A stretch of 6,907 nucleotides of DNA, from contig CANFLJ010000108.1 in assembly GCA_947447815.1 (NCBI GenBank), forward strand, positions 1 to 6,907, given 5' to 3'. This DNA is from Chitinophagaceae bacterium. GTDB taxonomy: Bacteria; Bacteroidota; Bacteroidia; Chitinophagales; Chitinophagaceae. Below are positions 1-4,770 of this stretch, piece after piece; within the stretch, counting starts at the first letter, position 1; each line of letters starts with the position of its first letter. The position numbers were made by a program, and so were the translations under genes. The notes below the pieces were generated by a model. The model was not told the DNA's origin. It saw nothing but the letters and a program-made list of their open reading frames with translations, and searched no databases.

Positions 1-162
1 ACCTGTTTAATCTTTGTTTTGTCCAGCGATATACTAAAAGTAATCTTAGCAGGCAATCTTCGTTCCAAACTTACGCCAGTGGTAATGCACAGAATTAATC
101 AGCTTTCAGGCCTTATTCTCGTAGGCTTTGGTGCAGCACTTATTTACGGAATACTAAGATAG
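1..162 (+). CDS. LysE-family translocator, C-terminal fragment (5' end outside window)
   Basis: The first reading frame is open from base 1 to a TAG at 160-162 and gives the last 53 residues of a protein. The visible tail has a hydrophobic stretch (LIFVLSSDILKVILAG), a short basic linker (NLRSKLTP) and a final membrane helix of the type INQLSGLILVGFGAALIYGI, ending in LR. A last helix with 'N.lSG.iLigFG..L' after a charged linker is typical of LysE/RhtB-family amino-acid exporters, which are inner-membrane proteins of about 200-210 residues with five to six helices. The substrate cannot be read from this fragment. It converges on the SRPBCC gene across 73 bp. With so little sequence, another small multi-helix exporter remains possible. 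Confidence 0.62.
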   Translation, partial: TCLIFVLSSDILKVILAGNLRSKLTPVVMHRINQLSGLILVGFGAALIYGILR

Positions 163-235
163 TTTCAGCTTGCCAGTTACTGGTTGCTGGTTTGTATTAA
201 CTCTTTTAACCTCTTAAACCTCTAAAACTTTAAAA
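163..235. repeat. Short convergent intergenic region with degenerate 9-bp tandem repeats
   Basis: This 73-bp gap separates two convergent stop codons. From about 197 to 232 it reads as four degenerate 9-mers (ttaactctt, ttaacctct, taaacctct, aaaacttta), each with C at the fifth position. Just before them is a small one-base-centred palindrome, ccagt-t-actgg (171-181 region), followed by ggttgctggttt. No stable GC-rich hairpin with a U tract is present, so a classical intrinsic terminator is not supported. The repeat is weak and could be slippage-generated filler. Confidence 0.4.
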
Positions 236-787
236 CTACTTTTTACTTTGCAAAACGCTATCCATATTGCTTAATCCCTTTTCGAAATCTGGTCCTATCA
301 TTTTGTCCATAAATAAATAGAAATATTTACACATTGGGCGCGTTGTAATTGGTGTTCCTGCCGCATCCTGATCCATTGCCCAGGTTATTTTTGTTCCATC
401 CCCTTCTTTACTAAAAGTATATTTCACTTTGCTGGTACCCATACCATCAAACGTAAGATCTGAAGTAATAAACTCATTCTCTTTTACATCAGTTACCATC
501 AGGTTTCCCTTGCCTACATTCTTATTGGTGCTATTCCAGCTATAGCCAGCTCCCTTACCAATGCCTGTACCAAAGTACTCCATTTTGGCGGTTGTGTCCA
601 GCTTATACCATGGCGACCATTTGTTCCATTGGTGCAGGTCGTTTACCAGCGTAAACACATTAGTTACATCTGCTTTTATTACCCGGCTTCTTTCTACATG
701 ACTTTTGCCTGGAAGTATAAAAGAGATTACCAATAGACTTACTATTACTATTCCAATCCATTTAAGGATTTTGATAATTATTTTCAT
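236..787 (-). CDS. Membrane-anchored SRPBCC (START/polyketide cyclase-like) family protein
   Basis: The 183-residue product starts with a basic N-terminus and one hydrophobic helix (about residues 5-25, IKILKWIGIVIVSLLVISFI). It is probably anchored by this single helix, because no lipobox or clear signal-peptidase site is seen. The rest matches the SRPBCC helix-grip fold. A strand carries the prosthetic-group-like opening (SHVERSRVIKADVTNVFTLV, 29-48), followed by the signature WNKWSPW (54-60). Alternating strands come next (GYSWNST, GKGNLMVTDV, STKVKYTF-like 118-125, TKITWAMD). The closing C-terminal helix runs from about 155 to 180, with FMDKMIGPDFEKGLSNM. The fold binds hydrophobic ligands in many families, but this subgroup has no assigned reaction. 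The ATG at 787 is chosen because it precedes the membrane helix and lies about 20 bp from a good promoter. The gene appears monocistronic. Confidence 0.85.
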   Translation of the reverse strand: MKIIIKILKWIGIVIVSLLVISFILPGKSHVERSRVIKADVTNVFTLVNDLHQWNKWSPWYKLDTTAKMEYFGTGIGKGAGYSWNSTNKNVGKGNLMVTDVKENEFITSDLTFDGMGTSKVKYTFSKEGDGTKITWAMDQDAAGTPITTRPMCKYFYLFMDKMIGPDFEKGLSNMDSVLQSKK

Positions 788-808
788 ATTGTTTAATTAT
801 TGATATGA

Positions 809-839
809 CAAACATAATATTTGGTTCTGAAAATTCAAA
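809..839 (-). promoter_or_regulatory. Bacteroidota-type promoter of the SRPBCC gene
   Basis: Read on the minus strand, TTTG (complement of 836-839) is followed after exactly 19 nt by TATGTTTG (complement of 809-816), an exact match to the Bacteroidota -7 consensus TAnnTTTG with a proper -33 TTTG. Transcription would start near 803-805, leaving a 5' leader of about 16-18 nt before the ATG at 787. No GGAGG-like site occurs in the leader, which is normal for this phylum. Confidence 0.7.
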
Positions 840-935
840 ACATTGCCACTTTTTACTTTTAAATTGATCCTTAATCTTAATTGTCTATTTGAAATTCAGT
901 TTGATACTTAGTTTTCTGCTCTTTTTTAAAATGAA

Positions 936-954
936 CTATTATATACCTTAATAG
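936..954. promoter_or_regulatory. Candidate operator: 19-bp dyad with 6-bp perfect arms upstream of the SCO gene
   Basis: CTATTA (936-941) and TAATAG (949-954) are perfect inverted copies separated by 7 nt, for a total of 19 bp, the usual length of a Fur-family box. The dyad lies where the -33 region of the SCO promoter should be, so a bound protein would block polymerase. A Fur-family gene is the second gene of the same apparent operon, which suggests autoregulation. A GATAAT hexamer (956-961), as in classical Fur boxes, follows directly. The sequence is AT-rich, so a chance dyad cannot be excluded. Confidence 0.35.
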
Positions 955-963
955 GGATAATCT

Positions 964-971
964 TACATTTG
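964..971 (+). promoter_or_regulatory. Putative -7 element of the SCO/fur/SDR/tsaE operon
   Basis: TACATTTG matches the Bacteroidota -7 consensus TAnnTTTG exactly. Transcription would start near 975-977, giving a leader of only about 13-15 nt before the ATG at 990. The -33 position (about 941-945) has no TTTG and instead overlaps the dyad at 936-954, so the promoter may be weak or need help. A short AGGG-like purine run lies about 980-983, 7 nt before the start codon. Confidence 0.5.
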
Positions 972-989
972 TAGCCAATAGGGTGTATT

Positions 990-1637
990 ATGAAGAAAAA
1001 GTTGATAGGGTATAGTATATTTTTTATAGTACTGATACTGGGGTTCTGGTATTTTTTGTTTAAGGATACCGATGTGTTTACCCGCAGCACATTGCTGCAG
1101 AGAGGGTATGTAAAACAATTCTCTTTTACCAACCAGGATGGCTTACAGTTTTCTAACCTTGATATTGCAGGCAAAGTATGTGTAAGCAATTATTTCTTCA
1201 CTACTTGTCGCGGAATTTGTCCTAAGATGAATAATAATATGCGCAAAGTATATGAGGCATTCAAGGATAATAGTGATGTAATGATTCTGTCTCATTCCTG
1301 TAATCCGGAAAGAGATTCTGTGCCGATAATGAAGCGTTATGCCGATTCGATGAAAGTAAATACCCGCCAATGGGTATTTCTTACCGGACGAAAAGATAGT
1401 TTGTACAATACTGCCCGCTTTAGTTATGGTATAGATGATCCTAAGAATGCCGTAAATAAAATAGAAGACGATTTTATTCATACGCAGTTCTTTGCTTTAA
1501 TCGACCGAAATGGAAATGTTCGTGGAGGGGTATATGATGGGCTTAAAGAGGATGAAGTGGAGAAACTAATTTCAGATATAAAATCACTGCTGAAAGAAAA
1601 GCCAAATCATTTTGTTAACGGGGTATTTAATAATTAA
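990..1637 (+). CDS. SCO1/SenC-family copper chaperone, thioredoxin fold
   Basis: The 215-residue product has an N-terminal membrane anchor (about residues 4-24, LIGYSIFFIVLILGFWYFLF) and a periplasm-facing thioredoxin-like domain. The SCO copper ligands are visible: C73 and C77 in CRGICP (the CxxxCP motif) and H164 in DDFIHTQFF. SHSCNPERDS (101-110) occupies the place of the family's 'DPxRDT' loop, and DRNGNVRGGVYDG (172-184) is the closing strand-turn region. SCO proteins deliver copper to the CuA site of cytochrome c oxidase, or keep its cysteines reduced. Two further cysteines (C64, C104) are not standard ligands. The length is normal. No oxidase gene is visible here, so the client is unknown. 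It is the first gene of a four-gene cluster, 9 nt ahead of a Fur-family regulator. The ATG at 990 is the only start that keeps the whole anchor. Confidence 0.9.
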   Translation: MKKKLIGYSIFFIVLILGFWYFLFKDTDVFTRSTLLQRGYVKQFSFTNQDGLQFSNLDIAGKVCVSNYFFTTCRGICPKMNNNMRKVYEAFKDNSDVMILSHSCNPERDSVPIMKRYADSMKVNTRQWVFLTGRKDSLYNTARFSYGIDDPKNAVNKIEDDFIHTQFFALIDRNGNVRGGVYDGLKEDEVEKLISDIKSLLKEKPNHFVNGVFNN

Positions 1638-1646
1638 TATTACTGT

Positions 1647-2075
1647 ATGATAATGGATTCTTTTAATGACTTACTAAGAAGAAATCAATTGAGTGTTACA
1701 GATAGTAGAATAGCCATTCTGGATTTGTTTGCCCATAGCAGCTCGGCACTGGCACATGCAGATATTGAAAAAGCAACTCACGAAAAATATGATCGAGTTA
1801 CCATCTATCGCACCCTGCAGACTTTTGTAGAAAAAGGAATTATTCATACTATCCCTACTACCGATAATTCGGTATTATATGCCCTATGCAAAGATGCTTG
1901 TGCTAATGGGCATCATCATGATAATCATGTACATTTTATCTGTGATGAATGTAGTACAACTTACTGCCTGGATAATGTTAGTATTCCAGACATTATTTTA
2001 CCAGAAGGTTTTATAGCCGAGAGAAAAGATGTAGTAGTAAGTGGAATTTGTAAATCCTGTAAACGAACTATATAA
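1647..2075 (+). CDS. Fur-family metal-dependent transcriptional regulator
   Basis: The 142-residue product has the two-domain Fur layout. The N-terminal winged helix runs over residues 1-80, with helix RIAILDLF, 'HADIEKATHEKYDRVTIYRTLQ' spread over 37-58, the recognition-helix signature DRVTIYRTL (49-57) and the wing GIIHTIPTTDNSVLYAL. The C-terminal dimerisation/metal domain carries HHHDNHVHF (89-97), CDEC (99-102), C107 and a second pair, CKSC (135-138). The two CxxC pairs form the structural zinc site in this family, and the His-rich stretch is the sensing site. C81 and C85 just before it are additional possible ligands. Whether it senses Fe, Zn, Mn or peroxide cannot be decided from sequence. 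The short form and the 'HVHF.C..C...YCL' segment resemble uncharacterised Bacteroidota Fur/Zur-like repressors. An in-frame ATG at 1653 is an alternative start. The stop overlaps the next start (TAATG), implying translational coupling. Confidence 0.92.
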   Translation: MIMDSFNDLLRRNQLSVTDSRIAILDLFAHSSSALAHADIEKATHEKYDRVTIYRTLQTFVEKGIIHTIPTTDNSVLYALCKDACANGHHHDNHVHFICDECSTTYCLDNVSIPDIILPEGFIAERKDVVVSGICKSCKRTI

Positions 2076-3049
2076 TGATACTTGTAACTGGCGCTTCAGG
2101 ATTGTTGGGAACCGAGCTGATAAAACAATTGGCTGCAGAAGGTAAAGCAATCAAGGCATTATACAAAACTACTCCACCATCCTTTAAACATGCTTCTATT
2201 GAATGGGTAGAAGGTGATATAATGGATGTAGTATTCCTGGATGAATTGCTATCAGAAATAGACACTGTATATCATTGTGCTGCTATTGTTTCTTTTAGTC
2301 CAAAGGATAAAGAGTTATTGTATAAAATAAATGTAGAAGGAACAGCTAATGTTGTAAATGCTTGCCTGAATAATAATGTACAAAAGCTGGTTCATGTAAG
2401 TTCTGTAGCATCCTTGGGCAGAGGGATAAAGAATGCAGTGCAGGACGAATCGGCCGTATGGAATGAAGGCGATAAGAATACAGAGTATGCCAGATCTAAA
2501 AGACAGGGCGAGATGGAGGTGTGGAGAGGAATAGCAGAGGGATTAAATGCAGTAATTGTTAATCCATCTATTATTCTCGGTGCAGGTAACTGGGACGCTG
2601 GATCTACTAAAATATTTAAAACTATCTTCAATGAGTTTCCTTGGTATTCTACCGGTATCAATGGTTTTGTAGACGTACAGGATGTAGCTAAAGCAATGAT
2701 ATTATTAATGGAAAGTTCGTTGAGTGGGCAACGTTATATTCTTAATAAGGATAATATTTCCTACGAGGATATATTTAAAAAGATTGCAACCTTTTTTGGA
2801 AAGAAACCGCCTCACAAAGTAGTTACTCCATTTATTGCTGCTATAGTTTGGAGAGTGGTTAAACTTAAAACTATGTTTGGCGATAAGGCACCACTGATAA
2901 CTAAAGAAACCGTTACTACAGCATTGGAGAGATACTATTACAAAAATGAAAAGCTTTTAGCTGCTGTTCCTGCTTTCTCCTATCATTCAATAGATGATAC
3001 GCTTAAGAGAATATGTAAAGAGCTTACAGCGCAGTATCATTTAAAGTAA
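2075..3049 (+). CDS. Extended SDR / NAD-dependent epimerase-dehydratase family protein
   Basis: The 324-residue protein begins at once with a Rossmann fold: MILVTGASGLLGTELIKQL, with the nucleotide motif GASGLLG (6-12). EGDIMD (46-51) is the adenine-ring loop. YHCAAIVSF (66-74) fits the 'xHxAA' strand. VHVSSVASLG (107-116) gives the active-site serine region. Y138 and K142 in YARSK are the catalytic YxxxK pair, and NPSIILGAG (163-171) is the extended-SDR substrate-domain entry. The overall form is closest to dihydroflavonol-4-reductase, 3-beta-HSD and sugar epimerase-like proteins, which oxidise or reduce a hydroxyl/keto group with NAD(P)(H). The substrate is not predictable. The length is normal and all catalytic residues are present. 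It starts on the last base of the preceding fur stop codon, so its translation is probably coupled to that gene, and it is followed 6 nt later by tsaE. Confidence 0.88.
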   Translation: MILVTGASGLLGTELIKQLAAEGKAIKALYKTTPPSFKHASIEWVEGDIMDVVFLDELLSEIDTVYHCAAIVSFSPKDKELLYKINVEGTANVVNACLNNNVQKLVHVSSVASLGRGIKNAVQDESAVWNEGDKNTEYARSKRQGEMEVWRGIAEGLNAVIVNPSIILGAGNWDAGSTKIFKTIFNEFPWYSTGINGFVDVQDVAKAMILLMESSLSGQRYILNKDNISYEDIFKKIATFFGKKPPHKVVTPFIAAIVWRVVKLKTMFGDKAPLITKETVTTALERYYYKNEKLLAAVPAFSYHSIDDTLKRICKELTAQYHLK

Positions 3050-3055
3050 AAAATA

Positions 3056-3478
3056 ATGGAAATTACATATACCTTATCACAACTTCCCGAGATAGCTGCT
3101 ATATTAATATCAACAAGTAAACACAATCCAGTGTGGGCATTCAATGCTTCAATGGGTGCTGGTAAAACTACTTTGATATCAGAATTGTGCCGACAGCTGA
3201 ATGTAACAGATACTACCAGTAGCCCTACTTTTTCTATCATCAATGTATATCTTACTAAAGAAGGCGAATCTATTTGTCATATGGATTGGTACAGACTTCA
3301 GGATGAAGAAGAAGCTATCAGAACAGGTGTAGAAGATGCCTTGTATGATAATAAATTGACTTTTGTAGAATGGCCAGATAAAGCTGCTGGTCTATTGCCC
3401 TCTAATACATTATTTATTGATATTGATATATTGGATAGTGATACAAGAAAAATTACTATAAAAAAGGTTACTGCATAA
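3056..3478 (+). CDS. tsaE: TsaE, ATPase of the tRNA t6A37 threonylcarbamoyl-transfer complex
   Basis: The 140-residue protein has the TsaE pattern: a Walker-A loop at 31-39 (ASMGAGKTT), the switch segment SPTFSIINVY (56-65), the HMDWYRL strand (75-81) and FVEWPDK (103-109). TsaE is the cytoplasmic ATPase that works with TsaB and TsaD (and TsaC product) to form N6-threonylcarbamoyladenosine at position 37 of ANN-decoding tRNAs. It is broadly conserved and usually essential in bacteria. The first glycine of the P-loop (GxxxxGKT) is alanine here (A31), while the functional G36-K37-T38 is intact. The family length (about 135-160) fits. It is the last gene of the tight cluster, 6 nt after the SDR gene with no room for its own promoter. 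It is not adjacent to tsaB or tsaD in this window. Confidence 0.95.
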   Translation: MEITYTLSQLPEIAAILISTSKHNPVWAFNASMGAGKTTLISELCRQLNVTDTTSSPTFSIINVYLTKEGESICHMDWYRLQDEEEAIRTGVEDALYDNKLTFVEWPDKAAGLLPSNTLFIDIDILDSDTRKITIKKVTA

Positions 3479-3504
3479 AGTATTCTGACTAATTTAAAAA
3501 ATTA

Positions 3505-3512
3505 TATCTTTA
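3505..3512 (+). promoter_or_regulatory. Possible weak -7 element ahead of the alanine dehydrogenase-family gene
   Basis: In the 56-bp gap after tsaE, TATCTTTA departs from TAnnTTTG only at the last base and would place the start of transcription about 15-20 nt before the ATG at 3535. The best upstream partner is TCTG (3484-3487), 17 nt away, which is a poor -33. The gene could instead be read through from the upstream operon, since no terminator hairpin is visible after tsaE. Confidence 0.3.
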
Positions 3513-3534
3513 CTATAATAACTACCAAACGATT

Positions 3535-4746
3535 ATGGCTACCAAACCAATTATTTCTACTTCTTTCAACTACGAAACATTAGAAGAGAAATTAGATGTA
3601 AAACATGCTGGATCAAAACTACAGATAGGAATACCCAAAGAGTTTGCCTTTCAAGAAAACAGGGTTTCACTTACGCCCGATGCGGTAGGAGTGCTGGTAA
3701 GTAATGGTCATGAAGTAGTGGTAGAACATGATGCTGGAGATGGCAGTCACTTCCCTGATAGAGACTATGCAGAAGCAGGTGCCAAAATAACGTATGATAA
3801 AGCAGAAGTATTTAAAAGCCCTGTAATTCTGAAGAGCGCCCCAGTAGTGCTGGAAGATATTCCAAACCTTCAGATGAATCAGTTTATCATCTCTCCAATA
3901 CATCATTCTGCTCTTCGTAAAGAAATTGTAGAGAAGATGATGGAGAAGAAGATTACGGCCATTAGCTTCGAGAATCTTAAAGATGACAATGGTTCTTATC
4001 CTATAGTAAGAAGCATGAGCGAAATAGCGGGAAGTGCGGTAATGTTGATTGCCGGTCAGTACCTTAGTAGTTTTAATCATGGCAAAGGGGTTTTACTCGG
4101 TGGTATCAGCGGTATTCCACCTACCAAAGTAGTGGTGATTGGCGCAGGTATTGTAGGAGAATGTGCTACCAGAAATGCTCTTGCACTTGGATCCAGCGTA
4201 AAGGTTTTTGACAATAACGTATATAAACTAAAGCAACTTGAAAATAATTTAGGACATAGAATCTGGACCAGCGTTTTAGAACCTAAGATATTGGCAAAAC
4301 AATTAAAAACCTGCGAAGTAGCAGTAGGTGCCTTGAGTAACGAATTTGGTAGAGCACCAGTAGTAGTTACTGAACAAATGGTAGCGGCTATGCGCCCTGG
4401 AAGTATTATTATCGATGTTGCTATTGATAGGGGAGGTTGTTTTGAAACCAGTGAACTTACCAGCCACGAAAATCCAACCTTTGTTCAGCATGATGTAATT
4501 CACTACTGTGTGCCAAATATTCCAAGTGGATTTGCCCGAACAGCAAGTCAGGCAATCAGCAATGTACTAATGCCGCTATTACTTAAAATAGGAGAAGAAG
4601 GAGGAATAGAAGAATTAATCTGGCACAATTTCTACCTTAGAGAAGGAATCTACTTATTCCATGGCTCTCTGACTGACTTTTACATCAGTCAGAAGTTTGA
4701 ATTGAAATTTACCGACCTCAATTTATTAATTGCCAGCAAGCGTTAA
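3535..4746 (+). CDS. Alanine dehydrogenase / PNT-alpha superfamily protein (Bacteroidota-type variant)
   Basis: The 403-residue protein has the AlaDH/PNT layout. The N-terminal catalytic domain contains IGIPKEFAFQENRVSLTP (31-48), in which R43 matches the pyruvate-binding arginine. The SEIAGSAVMLIAGQYL helix (162-177) leads to the NAD domain with GVLLGGISGIPPTKVVVIGAGIVGE (split 185-209), the GAGIVG dinucleotide loop (203-208) and acidic D226, favouring NAD. AIDRGGCFETS (296-306) carries D298, the counterpart of the catalytic aspartate. Alanine dehydrogenase interconverts L-alanine and pyruvate + NH3 with NAD. Two things are unusual. It is about 30 residues longer than classical enzymes, with a polar N-terminal extension (1-28). 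The 'KVKEP' loop holding the catalytic lysine reads LKSAPV (99-104). H123/H124 sit where the catalytic histidine is expected. No transmembrane beta-subunit gene follows, which argues against a transhydrogenase subunit. Family assignment is firm, but the exact substrate is less so. Confidence 0.85.
   Translation: MATKPIISTSFNYETLEEKLDVKHAGSKLQIGIPKEFAFQENRVSLTPDAVGVLVSNGHEVVVEHDAGDGSHFPDRDYAEAGAKITYDKAEVFKSPVILKSAPVVLEDIPNLQMNQFIISPIHHSALRKEIVEKMMEKKITAISFENLKDDNGSYPIVRSMSEIAGSAVMLIAGQYLSSFNHGKGVLLGGISGIPPTKVVVIGAGIVGECATRNALALGSSVKVFDNNVYKLKQLENNLGHRIWTSVLEPKILAKQLKTCEVAVGALSNEFGRAPVVVTEQMVAAMRPGSIIIDVAIDRGGCFETSELTSHENPTFVQHDVIHYCVPNIPSGFARTASQAISNVLMPLLLKIGEEGGIEELIWHNFYLREGIYLFHGSLTDFYISQKFELKFTDLNLLIASKR
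4668..4693 (+). other. Perfect 9-bp inverted repeat inside the 3' end of the alanine dehydrogenase-family gene
   Basis: TCTGACTGA (4668-4676) and TCAGTCAGA (4685-4693) are exact reverse complements around an 8-nt loop (4677-4684). The hairpin would form in the mRNA about 50 nt before the stop codon. It lies in coding sequence for SLTDFYISQ, a region that appears conserved in the family, so it may be a by-product of codon choice. Confidence 0.5.
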
Positions 4747-4770
4747 AGAGATTAAATTATTCTCTTTAAC
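4742..4770. terminator. Putative bidirectional terminator spanning both convergent stop codons
   Basis: GTTAAAGAGA (4742-4751) and TCTCTTTAAC (4761-4770) are a perfect 10-bp inverted repeat with a 9-nt AT loop. The left arm contains the TAA (4744-4746) of the dehydrogenase gene. The TAA of the minus-strand response regulator (4752-4754 complement) is in the loop, and the right arm codes for its residues LKR near the C-terminus. Both transcripts would form the same stem. The stem is AT-rich and the following U tract is poor on either side, so termination efficiency is uncertain. Confidence 0.5.

Larger units (their letters stand above)
788..989. other. Divergent intergenic region between the SRPBCC and SCO genes
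   Basis: These 202 bp are strongly AT-rich and hold the minus-strand promoter at 809-839, the plus-strand -7 element at 964-971 and the dyad at 936-954. The central part (about 840-930) shows no coding potential, hairpin or RNA motif that I can recognise. A minus-strand open frame entering the region from the SCO gene has no family features and is treated as a shadow. Confidence 0.6.

Noticed and set aside
956..961. GATAAT hexamer as a classical Fur box
   Set aside because: A single hexamer is expected often in such AT-rich DNA, and no three-hexamer array is present. I kept only the 19-bp dyad as a candidate.
926..1189. Minus-strand open frame of 87 codons across the start of the SCO gene
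   Set aside because: It lies antisense to the SCO membrane anchor and promoter, has no recognisable family features, and is best explained by AT-rich chance.
1143..1481. Minus-strand open frame of 112 codons inside the SCO gene
   Set aside because: It is antisense to a well-supported gene with conserved CxxxCP and His motifs. The composition is unlike a real protein.
3667..4080. Minus-strand open frame of 137 codons inside the alanine dehydrogenase-family gene
   Set aside because: It is a shadow of the catalytic domain with no motif and no promoter or operon context.
3535..4746. Transhydrogenase alpha subunit (PntA) instead of alanine dehydrogenase
   Set aside because: No membrane subunit gene follows and the AIDRGGCFETS segment is typical of the alanine dehydrogenase branch.
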